The notes beneath the pieces were generated by a model. It saw only the letters and a list, made by a program, of their open reading frames with translations. It did not search any database and was not told where the DNA came from. 64,000 bases of DNA. It comes from Phallusia mammillata. Taxonomy: Eukaryota > Chordata > Ascidiacea > Phlebobranchia > Ascidiidae. Position numbers and translations under genes: made by a program. This document shows, one piece after another, positions 11,701-24,212 of this stretch. The first letter of the stretch is position 1. The number at the start of each line of letters is the position of its first letter. The DNA lies in assembly GCA_003260075.1 (NCBI GenBank), contig QLIY01000339.1:53121-117120 (forward strand), written 5' to 3'.

Positions 11701-14700
11701 AGAGTTGCTGATAGATATCCCTTATGAGCTTCTGCACCTGTTATTGTCGTTGTCAGTAGCAACGCCTCGCTTTTGGTTGCCATGCCAACGTAATGTGCAG
11801 AGCTGTTTAAATTTGAGTTGAGTTAGTAGGTTTTACTGTTGTTTGAGTTGAACATCTGATTGAGTTTGTAGGTTATAGTTGAGTTGGAAAGATGGTTGTA
11901 ACTGTTCATGTTTGAAATTCCTTTGAGGTTTATTTTTTAGTGTTTTAGTTTTTGGCAACTAATAACTATAAATTTGTGAAAATCAAGCAAGGAGTGTTCA
12001 TATCTGGGTGTGTCTGACTTGTTCTTTATTAACAACATTGATTTGTTTGTAAGTTTCAACTGGAGGTGTAAAAAATAGTTAGTGATTTCCAAGTAAACGT
12101 GTAAAAATCCATAAAACCATTGTTTTAATCCATTTTTAAACCTTTAGGTTATTTACGCGTTTTACTACGAGTTTGGCTGTTTGTTGTGTTGCATCAAAGA
12201 CCGGGTTTTAATTTAGTTAAATTACAACTTCTGTTTAACCAGCCGAGCTTCAGGAGAAACTTTGCTGAAAAAATTCTGATGGTAACCAATAGCAACCACT
12301 GTAGAAACGACGCGGTGAGCGACGTCAGTGCAAACTTCAAAAATGACGTCATTCATCCAGTGGTGACGTCAACGCCAAGGTCATCTGCAACCCCGATGTT
12401 ATCGACTGTGAAAATACGTCAGCGAGTAAAACTGACCCCTAAAACCCCAGTGGAGGTTGTGCCGCCCCTGGATTTGACCCATGTTGTAAAAGCAAGCCCC
12501 AAAGTGGACCCAGGTTGTGGGGTTAAAACTGTGGGGGACGGGGGTGTGAAACTTTCTGAAGCAGATAATCAGAAGGTTTTACGGTTTGAGAACGCAGCGC
12601 CAAGTTATGAAGACTTTGAACCGGACGAAAACTTTAATTCAGAAACTTACCCTGATGAAAAACCGGTTACCATCCCCAATTCCGTTGCCAGGGCAACCAG
12701 GCGTTTTTTGTTCAGCAGCTCGAGTCGAAGCCCCGCCCTGACTAAAGCACCGTCCGTCGACCAGCAGCCAATCAAAGCCGGCAGCGACCCTTTGATTGAC
12801 GTGCGGCCCGAGCGGGCGAAGGAATCGAGCGGAGTTCGTTCCGAAGACGATTTTTCTTATTACCGCAAGGTGGCGTGTTTCAGTGTGAGTGGAACGCCGG
12901 AAGATTTTGAAGAATTAAAAGTGAAGAAAAACCCAGAGAAAGAAAAAAAGCGGATTTCTATGGACAAACGCACTAATACATCATCAACAACGTCATCGAG
13001 TTCCGGTTCGCTGGGTTCAAAAGGGGTAAGTCCTTATGAGCAGAAGTTAGCCCCAACTTTGGAAGCGGGGCGAAAAAAGGTGGTGAAGAAACAGCCCCCG
13101 GAACCCACGAAGGATAAAAAGCCCTTGAAGCCCCATAAACGTTTACCCACCGTCACTAACCCAATCAGGGTGACCCCAAAAGTCAAAGTCAACTCCCGTA
13201 GAAGGGCTCTAAGCACAGCTTCAGTACCAAAGAAAGTTCAGATGAAATCTTTCCTGCTCTTAAACGACGTTGAAATCCCCACAAACGAACAAACCAACTT
13301 CTACATTGAGAAAATCCAATCATCGTTTCTTCAGCGTCACCAGATCCGGGACTATCCCGACGGGGAATTCCCGGACTTCCGGTCCCACGAGGACTTCATT
13401 CTTAACTCCGAGATCCGAGCGGGCGGTCTCAGCTCTAGACGCACTCATGCGCGTCCGATGCGCCATGACGTCATTGACCACGTGGTCGGTGACGTAGAAG
13501 GTTACGCGAGGTCACGTAGAGAGGAAGACGTTGAATATATTGCAACCACTACTGGTACAAAAATAGTTTTAGATACGGTTTCTGTTGATAACAGTTACAA
13601 CTAAAGTTGCTTTAAGTGTGTTTGTTAGAATGAAAAGTATTTTTTGTGGAAATTTGTTTCAAATGAGACGTTTTGCTTGGCGACGATATATTAGGAGGTT
13701 TTCTTGTGAGCATCGAGCCAATAAACGATAAGCTGCAGACAGCTAGATTGGCTTATTGAAAGGCACTACTTTCTTTTTAAATGTAAGAAACATGTTGCAC
13801 TGACTGTTATGAACAGTTCTGAGCATAAGTTTATGACAAATTGACTTGGTCTTACTCAATGGTTTGTTGTAAGGTAATGTACGAAAGTTAAATTGGTTGT
13901 GTAAGAGTGACAGGTAAACAATTTTGCCCAAGCATTTTCAGCTTTCGTGATCAATTTTTGTAGCATTTTGAGAGAAACAAGTTTTTGCGATTTCCGCTTC
14001 TCCTGAAACAATTTCTAAATATTGCTTAAGTACCTGAAACTATCGATGTACAAATGCCGAGGAGTTTGTCTGTAGGAGTAACGAGTTTTCTGGGTTTGGG
14101 GACGAGTAATTTGTAATACATTATACATATGGAGTCGTTTTTTTGACAAAGAGAGTACATTTTTTAAACAAGTGACGAGTAGTTTTTTAAGTTTTTGGTG
14201 CGTATCGAGTACTTAAAACACTCTGTTCGCGATCGTAACGAGTACAAATACTTTTTCTCATCGAGTAGCGAGTATTAAGCAACACAACTCTTCGAGTAAC
14301 AAACAAAGACACACAACCACTGTTGTTTTGCATACAGGACACCGGATACCAAACTACAATAGCAACAACAACAGTAGCAGCAACGCCTATCATGGTTTCA
14401 ACGACTCCGATTCGGGTTTTCCCCACACGAGTACGGGCGCTGGGAGAAACGGACTCCGCTCTACGTTTCCACCTAGCGGCAGAAATGTTTTCGGAAAAGT
14501 ATTACATTTTTTTTGTTATAACCTACTTTTTTAAATCTTTGCCTTTGCATTTTTATTTTTGGTTTCAAATAAAAAAAAATATTTGTGATGGAAATTAAGA
14601 AAATATACTTTAACCCAAAAGGTGATTTCCTGTTTAACCCTTTTTTCTTTTTTACCCCAGCACCGGCCAATGACGTTTGGGACAGCCCCTAGAGGTGATT

Positions 14701-17700
14701 ATGCACACACAACTCATTCTGACAATTCACCGATGAAACCGAAAGTTGTTACAGTGGTTCGAGCTGGACCTACCCGACCTCACAAGAAGATTACGATTCT
14801 ACTAAATAGAAGAGCTGTAAGCTTGTTGATTTATATCTCTTCAACTAATGTTAGTTTGTTGACCATTTCAATGTGAAACTACTTACATAAGACCTTTAAG
14901 CTGGTTTCTAAACTCGTTCATTTAACCATAGCGCTTAATAATCATTTACAATATCATGCAACTGAAACATGTTTCCCAACAAGCTTCGTGCAGGCCACTT
15001 TAACAACTTTACAGGCTTAATGTGGTTTCTTAACGAGTTTTTATAAGTCAATCATGGCGCTTGTTACATGCACGACTTTACGAGCTAATTGGGGCTTTCC
15101 TGACGAACTTCGTGCCGTGAACAATAGTGCTTTTTGCATGCACGATTTAGCACGTTATAAGCGGGTTTCCTGACTACACACTTTGTGGATTTCTAAACGA
15201 GTTTCATGCATTTAACCATAGCGCTTGTAAAATTCATGTATAATTTTTGTACCATAAAACATGTTTGAGCTTCGTGCAGTCAACTGTATTGACTTTAAAC
15301 GCCTAAAGCACGGTTTTCTAACAGTTTTCTTAAGTTATCCAGCATCGTGGTCGTAACCGCAGAAATATTCCACTTGTATTTCTTGATCGGTGCAGTTTTT
15401 GGCAAAATTTTATTTTACATGATGTACATGATAAACAATTGCTTCCTATTTGTAACGCAGGTTCAAACTTACGAACAACTGGTAGCGGATATTTCAGAAG
15501 CGCTTGGACAGCCTAAGTGGAAAAACGACCACATAAGAAAGTGAGTTCAACAACCTAACCTAAGTTTCATCATCCCCGACGCACTAAATGTATGCTTCCA
15601 ATCAAAATAATGTGTATCTTAACAATGTTGTTAAATTATTTATTAAAATATGAACATTCTGTTCTGCTTAAACAGTTTTGTTATTTAACGAATCTCCCGC
15701 AGACAATAGAATGCAAGACTGTATTAGACTGTTTTATTTAAAAAACAGGTAAAACGCATTAATCCTTACCTTAAATAACAGAAATATATATTTCGCCTTA
15801 AATAAACTAGCATTGTCAGTTTCTTATTCAAATATAATCTAATTCTTTTTTCTTATATTCAGGCAAAGGATTTTTACCTGTTTTTTTATGAAACAGTCAA
15901 ATATCATTCTGTTTTGTTGAGACAAATCCCCTGAAATCATGTTATTTTGACCCACTTGCAATCACAAAATTTTTTTATAGTGCAACGACACTGTAATAAA
16001 ATACCCTATTTGTTCAACACTTACATTTTTCTGAGTCAAAATTCACACCTATTCATGTTGCAGGCTGTACACGTTAAAGGGGCGCGAGGTTCGGTCTGTG
16101 TCGGATTTCTTTCGCGAAGATGACGTTTTCATAGCAGTCGGACGTGAACAGCTAACCACTATGGACGTTCAGGTACCCTAATGGACAAACTGCTAGTGCT
16201 ATGACTTGCCTAGTATAGGACATTTTTGTTGTTATTTGAATTCTGCTTCTTATTGTTCTCATTCTTATTGTAATATGACGTTTTGATGACGTAACTATAG
16301 ATTAATTTTGTTTTATGTTTTATTTTCTAGAACTGCAATGTTACGGATTTTGCGTTTTTTTAACTTTTGTTACGTCATTCATGCGTGACGTCATCACCGA
16401 ATAGCTCACAATTTCAATTTGGGAATCGAAACTATCCAAATCCATTTTATAATTTATAACCGAATCCTCCGTTTATGTCTTTAGGAAGTTCTACAAGAGC
16501 TCTACCCGGATTCGCCTTACGCAGAAAGTCTAATAAGACAGAACCTGCAAAAAGCCTACAAACAAAATAAACAGAGTAGAAGACATCTAACAGAACAATC
16601 GAAGGGTTCTAAATCCGATTCGGGTCTTGGAGATTCGACTGAAGGCGAAAGGTGAGGTTTCGGGTAATATCGGTTCTTAAATACCAGCGGGTTGTGCCGA
16701 TTCGGGTAATACCGATTCTTGATAACCAGCGGGTTTTGCCGACTCGGGTAATTCTGGGTAATTAAATTGTTTTAGTGGTATAAAGGTAGTGATGTTACAC
16801 TAGTTAAACAAAAACATCGTCCAGTACTTGTTAACAGTGGTTAAGTATTCGAAACTGTTCTAGAATAATTATTTTCTCCAAATCGCGCGATTTTAGACGC
16901 TTCAACGACGCCACCTACCGATCACCTCGCATGGAAAAGGGCCGCGCACGCCAACTAGTCACGGAACGACGTCGCTTTCAGGACCAGGAGAGGATCAAAG
17001 CGCAGAAGTGGGAGAGAGGAAGATGGGAGCGGGAGCAGGAAGAGCTGGAGGATGAGCTAAGGTGAGATGACGTCATGGAAAAAATTTAAAATAAAAATCT
17101 TAAACAGAATGTCTGGAGTTAAGATACCGAGGAAAAAAATTGAAACCTTTTTAATTATTTTTAGTTTTTTTTAGGATTTAATCCTCTTTAGTTTACAGCT
17201 CACTGACCGAAAGAATTTTTTTGTTCCACTATTTTTGTCTATAGTTTACGAATTCTTTTTTTTGTTCCACTATTTTTGTCTATAGTTTACGAATTCTTTC
17301 AGGCTTTGACAAAAATATATTTATTTCTGAAAACTAAATTAAAATCTATAACTGTTAAGTAAACCTGTTTATGATATGCAACCTTTCGTATATTTTTTAT
17401 TTCAGATATATTTAAAATAAGAAACAATATTATAATCCACTTTTTGTGCACTTTTGTATGAAATGTACATCTTTTTTTGCAAACCAACATTTTGTAACCT
17501 TTAAAACACAGTGCCAATAAAACAATGACTTCAAAATGATCGATCAAAAGTTCTAAAGGAATGAATTAAAAAGTGCTAAACGGAAACGTCAATACAATCT
17601 TCAACTGACACTTTTTTCAGTTGCATATTTTTCTTCAATCAATTGAACGTCGCCACGGCGAACTAAAAATACAAGTCGTAATGAGAACTCCAATCAATTA

Positions 17701-19642
17701 ATTTCTGATTTTTTGCACATTTTTCTTGATTAAAAATTTCCCCCAAAAAAATTGACGATTATTTAACAACGTTATTTTTGTCAGACGTCGCCACGGCAAC
17801 CGGGATTCCCCTAGCGACGACCTCAACCAATCACTGCGCGACGCTGAGAGGAGGAAGAAGGAGCGAGCGCAGTGGGAGTCGGAGGAGCGGGAGAGACAAA
17901 GAAGGAAACAATTGGAGGAGGAGGAGCGCAGGAGGAGAGAGGACGAAGAGAAAAGAGAAAGAGATAGACTCAGGTGGGAAAATATACAGTAAAATAAAAG
18001 TATATTTGTAAGTTCGAAACATTAGATTTAAAAAAAATGCTTTTGCAATTTCAAGATAACATAGGCTCAGGTGAAAAAATTAAAAAAAGATCATATACCA
18101 AAGATAAACGTCATAAAGCTTTTCTGGCAATTGTATTTAACGCTTTTACAAAATTTCAATTGCCAGAAGAGCTCTGTAAAGTTGATATTCTGCCTGGCAG
18201 CAACAGCTTGCATAAGATAATTTAAAAAAATATTTTTTTTTCAATTGTAAGTTACAAAAATTGCTTTGCTGAATAATTGATAACGTTAATAACAAAAACG
18301 CGTTTAGAGAGTACCAATATAGTAATTTCCAAGCGAAGAAAAAAAAGTATTTCTGGAAAAGATACTGAAATTTGACACTGTATAAGTTTGAGAGTTTCTT
18401 TGCTACCTTATCGGAGCCTTATTCAAATAGAATCAAAAACATATAGTTAGTAAACATAAAACGAGCACAAAATAAGTCAAAAACACTTCAAATAAAGTTA
18501 AGTCAATCTAACACCAACTGAAATCATTAGAAACAGAAAACAAAACAAATGACCAAATAAGTAACTAAAACACAAAATAATGAAAAAATGATTATTTGCC
18601 GAATCTTTTGAATAATAAAGCATGTCTCTTTTTACGTCTATTTGGACCGTTTTATTCGTCATTAAACTTATGAACAGATCTCTGCCTAGTGTTCCAAATC
18701 AAGGTTAAATAGATCAAATACAATGTTAAAAAATTTCTTACCGGATTTCCTATATGTAGGCGCAGTAAATTAACCCTGGCAAATTACAGGTAAGATTGTC
18801 ACATGTTGACGCATGAACACTTCTGATTGGTTGAGCTTAGTCACGTGATTTTACGCATGACTTCCATCAGCACCCTTGAAAACTGGGATTTTTGTGAACG
18901 TGTACAAAACTTTATTTACGTTTTCACTTTTTTTCCTTTCTGATTGCAATTTGATAAAACTGTGCGAGACGCTTTGATTACGATTTGTTGTTGTCACAGA
19001 TTGATTGATTGTTTCAAAAATGATGTGCGATTTTTCTTCAAAATGTTTTAAAAACTCCTTATTAGTATGTTAACTTTAGTATAATTGATTATGTATTTTG
19101 ACGTTATGATTTCCTAACCTCTACGAATCTTGATTGATTTTGAAAAACAAAATCAAAAAAAACTCTGAAAGTAATGCCTTAAGTTGTGTATGTCGTCATA
19201 ATATTTTTACACAATACGTCATTCGTGACCTTTATGGCGTCATAATCGGTTTTAGGCGGGAGCGAGAAATGGAAGAACAACGAAAACTGAAACACCTCGA
19301 AGACGAACTGAAACGAGAGAGACAGAAAGACGACGCCGAGAGAAAAAGGCGAATAAGAGAAGAAGAGGAAAAAAGGCGAAGGAGAGAAGAAGACGAAGAA
19401 CGGAAACTGAGAGAGATCGAAAACGAGAGAAAGAAGCTGGAAGAGGAAAGGCGCCGCCTAGAGGAAGAAGTAAGTTAACAGTTTTTGATATTTTCCTGAA
19501 AAAAAAATGTTTTCGTTTAGAGGTTTTTTATCTAACGCGTTTGGTCAAAAAAGAGTGCTTTAAACTTATTCAAATTTACACACATGCTGGCAAGTTATCC
19601 AAATTTGATCCTCCTGAAGTTTGACCCCGATTGACCCAGCGG

Positions 19643-19707
<65 letters not shown>

Positions 19708-22700
19708 TTTTTAAAACGACTGTACTGATAAAGTATATAATCTAGGAGTTTCATGTTTTGTGGGTTGGTGCAATGTATAGAATTCTGAAGTAATTTGCAA
19801 CTATTAATTTGATTCGTTCTTTTTTTACCCCTTAAGCTCGAAATGTCCGTGTTAAGGTTTCCCTGTCCTCAAGGTCAGAAATATAAACCCCAATATGCTG
19901 AATTTTAAACTATTGATTCTTCGTTTTATATTTACAATTTTTGCCTGATCGGTCGACTGGCCACCTTTAGTGCTGTATTTCAATGTATATCTAGTTAATC
20001 GTTAAATAGAACACATACAAATACATAAAATAAAAAATACATAAAAAAGCCAGCCTTGTAGTTTTTTTTGTAAATAAATTTTGCAGAAAAAACGAATAAG
20101 AGACGAAGATGAGCGGAGAAAAAAACGAGAGGAGCGACACCGGGATGAGCAGGAGAGGAGAGAGATGATTGAAAGAGAGAAACGGGAGCGGGATGAAGAA
20201 GAGCGAAGGAGAAAACGAGAAATTGAGGTAAAAAAATTGTTAAAAAACCTTTGTGGCAAAAATTTTAAAACGAGAGAATTTTGCAGCAGATGGAAGAAGA
20301 AAGGCGAAGAAGAGAAGCAGCGGACCGTAAAGATGTTCACTCACCCGTGACGTACACGAATAAAGCTGACGACACAGATCGGCTTCGACGAATCCAAAAA
20401 TTCAAGGTTCGTTTGAGCGGTTACAAATCGGGTAGTTTCGAATCCGAATATTTCATACTTTGAATATGAGTAGTCGAGAATCTGAATTGTCAAGAATTTA
20501 AATTTGAATATTTAGGAACCAGAATAGTTTGAAAGCTTTAAAAAGTTAACAATCCAAATAGTTAAGGAACCGAATCTCGATCGTTACGAAACCAAATTGG
20601 TGGGAATTTATATTAATAGTGTTGGGGTGTCACGAATTTGCATTTCAATATTTAGAAACCAGAATAGTTATGGATCCGAATAGTTGACGATTCGATTCTG
20701 AATAGTTGTGAAGCTTTGAAAAGTTGACAATCCAAATAGTTCAAGAACCGCATTCGGATAGTTAGTTTAAAAACCTGAAGAAATATTTCTGCTAACCCCC
20801 GGTTTGTCTCCTACAGGCCCCATCTCGGCGAATAATCAACAGGGGTGATATCGAGAGTCGATATGAAATCGGTAAAACGATTGGAGACGGCAATTTTGCA
20901 GTTGTGAAGGAATGTAGGCTCCGAAATACCGAATCGGAATACGCCATGAAGATCATAGACAAGTCCAAGTTGAAAGGCAAAGAGGACATGATAGGTAGGT
21001 TATTACACGTTTATTATTTTTGATAAATGACTGACCTGGCAATCCCCTACTACAAAGTTGACATGTGCAGCATACGAGGCAGGCAACGGTGCTTGTGATT
21101 CAACTTTCGGCGGTTTCTCCATTGAACCTGTGTAGCTCTATTGGTAATGCGCGAGTCCTGAAAATACTCCTGTCGTGGGTTCGATTCCCGGCGCAGGCTA
21201 GACTTTTCTCGCCTACGCCTTGCCATATGGGAAATGTTTGGTGACCGGCTGTTTTGGATTTTGATTTGAATGACGCCTTTAATAGGCCCGTATACTATGA
21301 TTTGTATTTGAGTGTGCGCTGGACTGCATGAAAGCTACAGGGCTGATCCAGTAATGAGTACAATTTGTCTTCAAGCAAAACCCACTTTCATTACACAAAA
21401 AACATTTTTATTTTTACAGAAAACGAAATCGCTATTATGAAGAACTGTCATCACCCTAACATTGTTCGTCTTATCGAAGAGTTTGAAACCGAAGATGAGA
21501 TTTACCTTGTACTTGAATACATTAAGGTAAATACATATTTCGCTAGGAGAGTGTTTCTCAACCCGTTTAAATCCATGGACATCCAGTTCAATTAAATAAA
21601 TGTCGTGGACCAGTCCATTGTTAAGTAAAGATAAAGAAAGCATCCATATCGGGTTGAGCCGATTTTTTTACTACTTCAAACAAATCGTAGCAGCACAATT
21701 GGCCCTAAATATTTACCAAAATAATAATGTGAAGCCGGAAAATAGCTGCACAACGTTAAGACGTTATAAGGCTCAACCAAGCAGAGGGCACATTCACTTT
21801 ACTGGGTGAGGTTGGCTCGTTGGGATATCAAGACTGGGAAGCTACGTTGGTGGAACCAGTCAAGTTGGAACCTAAAATCTAACCACCCGTGTTAGGGAAA
21901 GAGGGTGGCGCCTTATGTCGTAGTTTGGAACAAAAATGTCATGATTACTGAACTTTTTCGCGCTTTATAACAGTTTAACGTTGCGCCCCTGTCTTGGTGA
22001 ATATTTTAGTGCAATTGTACCGGTAAGATTTGTTTGAACCAGTCAAATAAACTCAACTAAAACTAGGCTTTTTCTCAACTTTGCTTTAAATGTGTATAAA
22101 TGATGTGACAGGAATTAACATAAGGTCGGCGTTAAACATCGCAGGGTATAAGTCATCTGCCTACGCCTGCCACTTAGAAAACCACCTTTATATTGTATAC
22201 TGTGGGCATGTTATACCATAATAAAGTACTTGATGTCCATAAATCTTTAACTTTTCGCATTACAGGGTGGAGATTTATTCGATGCGATCACCGAAAGTGT
22301 AAAGTTCACTGAAAGAGACGCAGCAAATATGGTGGCCGACCTGTCCGAAGCTCTTGCATTTCTGCACTCCAAGAACATCATACACAGAGATCTTAAACCG
22401 GAAAACTTACTGGTAAGCGACACGAAACAGTGTGAAAATAACAGGCGTGTTGAAAATCATGTGGGTACGGTTGGTAACACCCTGATTCGGTTTGACACCT
22501 TCAATAGGCCTGGTGTATTATGATTTATATATGAGTGTGCCGTGATCGCTGGTCTGCATGAACGGTTCAGGGTTGATCCTTTATACACATATACGTTCAT
22601 CACCGCTAACTAATATAAAAAGCCTGTTTTACAGCAAAAGACAATTAATTTTAAAAGCTGGTCGCTCACTTTTTACATTTTCTTTTAAATTAAAGGAAAA

Positions 22701-24212
22701 CGTAATAAAAAAATAAAAAAATAATATTTCTAACTCTAAAATTAGTAGCAAGTTTCACGATTAAATTTAAATGAAACAACAACGCTAAGCACATTTAACG
22801 TGTAAGTTCGTTTGTTACGTCACAGACACTGTATTATGACGTCATAATATTACAGGTGTCGCGTAACAAAGACGGAAGTATGACGTTGAAGCTAGCCGAC
22901 TTCGGACTTGCGATGGAAGTAACGGAACCGATTTACACAGTTTGCGGAACGCCTACCTACGTTGCGCCCGAAATACTTGCCGAAACTGGTAAGATATTAC
23001 GTCACTCTAACATACGATTGGACCATGACGTCAGAATGGAGTTGTTACGTCACAATAATGTTTTATGTTTGTTTTGTGGCACACATAAAATTTTGACGTA
23101 ATTTTCCGAAAAAGTTTGACATGTTTTGTTTTTGTTTTTTATCTCAACACAAATGAACAAAATCTGTTTTGTTGGTTTTTGCTGGAATTTTTTTAATTCT
23201 GAAAAGTTCTCTGTCCTTACCGAACCTCCTGACAGGTTAAAACCAAAACTGAAACATAAAATTTGAGCCCGATTTTTGAAAAACGTTGGTTTTAACCGAA
23301 ATATTCCACTTTCAAAGTGGTTTCTGCCTTCCAATGAGCCCCCTTGTTTTGACCGCTAATGTTATTGCTTCTCAGTTTTCAAATCAATTTAATACCACGT
23401 TTTTTTTGGTTTCGAATAATTTCGAATCCTATTGTATCTACCAGGTTACGGGTTGGAGGTGGATATGTGGGCAACAGGCGTGATCACCTATATTCTGTTG
23501 TGCGGCTTCCCGCCATTCCGAAGCCTGGAACGAGATCAAGAGGAACTATTTGAAATAATTCAGCTCGGAGAATATGAATTCCTTTCTCCTTACTGGGACA
23601 ATATTTCAGATGGTAAGAAAAATATCCTTTTGGTGGCAGGCTTAAAGCGAGTTACGTAACGAGCTTTGTGCAGTCAACCATAGCGCCTGTTACATGCACG
23701 AATTTGCAAGCTTAAAGTGGATTTTGTAGTAGGTTCGTGCTGTCTACAGTAGCGCTTGCTACATGTACGACTTAGAACGTTTAAAGCGGGTTTCCTAACG
23801 ATCTTTGTGCAGTCAACCATGGCGCTTGTTACATTCACGACTTTGCAAGCTTGAAGCAGGTTTCCTAACGAGCTTCGTTAAGTCAACTATAGCGCTTGTT
23901 ACACACACGACTTTGTTAAAGCGGGTTTCTTAACGAGCTTCTTTAAGTCGACCATGGCACTTTTCTAGACAGTCAATCACCAAACAAAATTGTCTTTGCT
24001 TTTCAGCTGCGAAAGATCTTATTCAAAGACTGCTCGTTGTCGACACCAAGCGGCGATATACAGCTGAGCAAGTTTTAGCTCATCCCTGGATTCAGTCTGA
24101 AGGTTCATACAAGGGTCCAAACCTCCAGAGGGAAATCACAATGAATTTGGAGAAAAACTTCGGCGACAGAAACCGCCGTAAGGTGGCGCTCTCACAGCAG
24201 GCCGTCCATTGA
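8704..24212 (+). CDS. dclk: Doublecortin-like Ser/Thr kinase (single DCX domain), 17 exons
   Basis: Coding exons: 8704-10693, 14338-14498, 14661-14816, 15461-15540, 16064-16172, 16485-16651, 16897-17061, 17785-17973, 19256-19469, 20087-20227, 20287-20406, 20817-20994, 21420-21526, 22266-22412, 22856-22988, 23445-23612, 24007-24212. All junctions are GT-AG and all phases match, giving 1476 residues. An in-frame TAA at 8695 fixes the start. Residues 1-717 are Ser/Lys-rich and disordered. The DCX domain (about 743-832) carries KVVTVVR, ITILLN and LYTLKGREV. An Arg/Glu-rich helix fills about 890-1150. The kinase (about 1180-1438) has a Gly loop (GDGNFAVV), Lys 1209, HRDLKPEN at 1299-1306, DFG at 1323 and an APE motif. 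Doublecortin-like kinases bind microtubules through DCX. One DCX domain recalls DCLK3; DCLK1 and DCLK2 have two. Least certain is the join of the first exon to 14338: phase fits, but the intron is 3.6 kb and holds another ORF. Confidence 0.9.
10694..12278. other. Intronic or intergenic sequence without recognised elements
   Basis: AT-rich sequence between the first kinase exon and the 12279 ORF. Loose repeats of tttgacttcg and gctgctgtt occur at about 10730-11110. I see no exon, RNA or transposon ends here. Confidence 0.4.
12279..13604 (+). CDS. 442-codon ORF inside the kinase gene's first intron, function unknown
   Basis: The frame is open from before the ATG at 12279 to a TAA at 13602-13604, and an AATAAA follows near 13721. 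The protein is basic, Ser/Thr/Pro-rich and probably disordered. It has no domain I recognise. Its C-terminal part is more ordered-looking ([20 protein letters not shown]). Composition resembles the kinase's own N-terminal exon, so it may be an alternative terminal exon of that gene; a phase-1 acceptor at about 12360 would join it in frame to the exon ending at 10693. It could also be a separate gene. An internal GTAAGT at about 13026 is a possible donor, but its phase does not fit the exon at 14338. Confidence 0.5.
   Translation: MVTNSNHCRNDAVSDVSANFKNDVIHPVVTSTPRSSATPMLSTVKIRQRVKLTPKTPVEVVPPLDLTHVVKASPKVDPGCGVKTVGDGGVKLSEADNQKVLRFENAAPSYEDFEPDENFNSETYPDEKPVTIPNSVARATRRFLFSSSSRSPALTKAPSVDQQPIKAGSDPLIDVRPERAKESSGVRSEDDFSYYRKVACFSVSGTPEDFEELKVKKNPEKEKKRISMDKRTNTSSTTSSSSGSLGSKGVSPYEQKLAPTLEAGRKKVVKKQPPEPTKDKKPLKPHKRLPTVTNPIRVTPKVKVNSRRRALSTASVPKKVQMKSFLLLNDVEIPTNEQTNFYIEKIQSSFLQRHQIRDYPDGEFPDFRSHEDFILNSEIRAGGLSSRRTHARPMRHDVIDHVVGDVEGYARSRREEDVEYIATTTGTKIVLDTVSVDNSYN
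13721..13726 (+). terminator. AATAAA polyadenylation signal after the 12279 ORF
   Basis: An AATAAA lies about 117 bp after the TAA at 13604, a normal distance for a short 3' UTR. It supports reading the ORF as a terminal exon, but AATAAA is frequent in AT-rich sequence. Confidence 0.4.
14925..15312 (+). repeat. 70-bp satellite, block 3 (degenerate)
   Basis: Diverged units with catagcgctt, cacgactttac and 'cttcgtgcag' lie in the kinase intron between two DCX-coding exons. Spacing is irregular, unlike block 1. Confidence 0.7.
16661..16760 (+). repeat. Short intronic tandem repeat, about 58 bp
   Basis: Slightly more than two copies of a unit with cgggtaat, 'cggttctt', accagcgggtt and gccga follow the donor at 16652. 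The array sits wholly in an intron. Confidence 0.6.
17205..17300 (+). repeat. Intronic direct repeat, two copies of about 45 bp
   Basis: The stretch gttccactatttttgtc plus tatagtttacgaattc appears twice back to back in the intron after the exon ending at 17061. Confidence 0.75.
19645..19706. other. 62-base poly-G run, probable assembly gap
   Basis: A pure run of 62 G in a kinase intron, with no slippage variants. It matches the other poly-G runs in the window, which behave as gap placeholders. Confidence 0.65.
20490..20780 (+). repeat. Degenerate intronic duplication
   Basis: A segment with tttaggaaccagaatagtt, agctttaaaaagtt and caatccaaatagtt is repeated in diverged form about 140-200 bp further on. 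It lies in the intron before the first kinase-domain exon. Confidence 0.6.
21040..21350 (+). repeat. SINE copy with tRNA-like head
   Basis: Leader (gacatgtgcagcatac, gactttcggcgg is here aactttcggcgg), tRNA-like module at about 21122-21200 with gtgtagctctattggta and gggttcgattcccgg, then a tail with cttgccatatgggaaa and 'aataggcccgta'. The tail is shared with 47.8 kb and, in part, with 22.5 kb. Located in a kinase intron. Confidence 0.65.
21705..22025. mobile_element. MITE-like inverted-repeat element, copy 1
   Basis: The left part (gaagccggaaaatagctgc, acaacgttaagacgttata) is mirrored by the right part (cgcgctttataacag, aacgttgcg, cttggtgaatattttag). The same family is clearer at 27949-28290. 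It lies in the kinase intron before the exon at 22266. Confidence 0.6.
23631..23962 (+). repeat. 70-bp satellite, block 4
   Basis: Four to five units with accatagcgc, gcttgttacatgcacga and 'cgtgcagtcaacc' fill most of the last intron of the kinase gene. Confidence 0.8.

Noticed and set aside
19566-19754. Minus-strand ORF with a polyproline run
   Set aside because: It is only the translation of the poly-G run and has no coding support.
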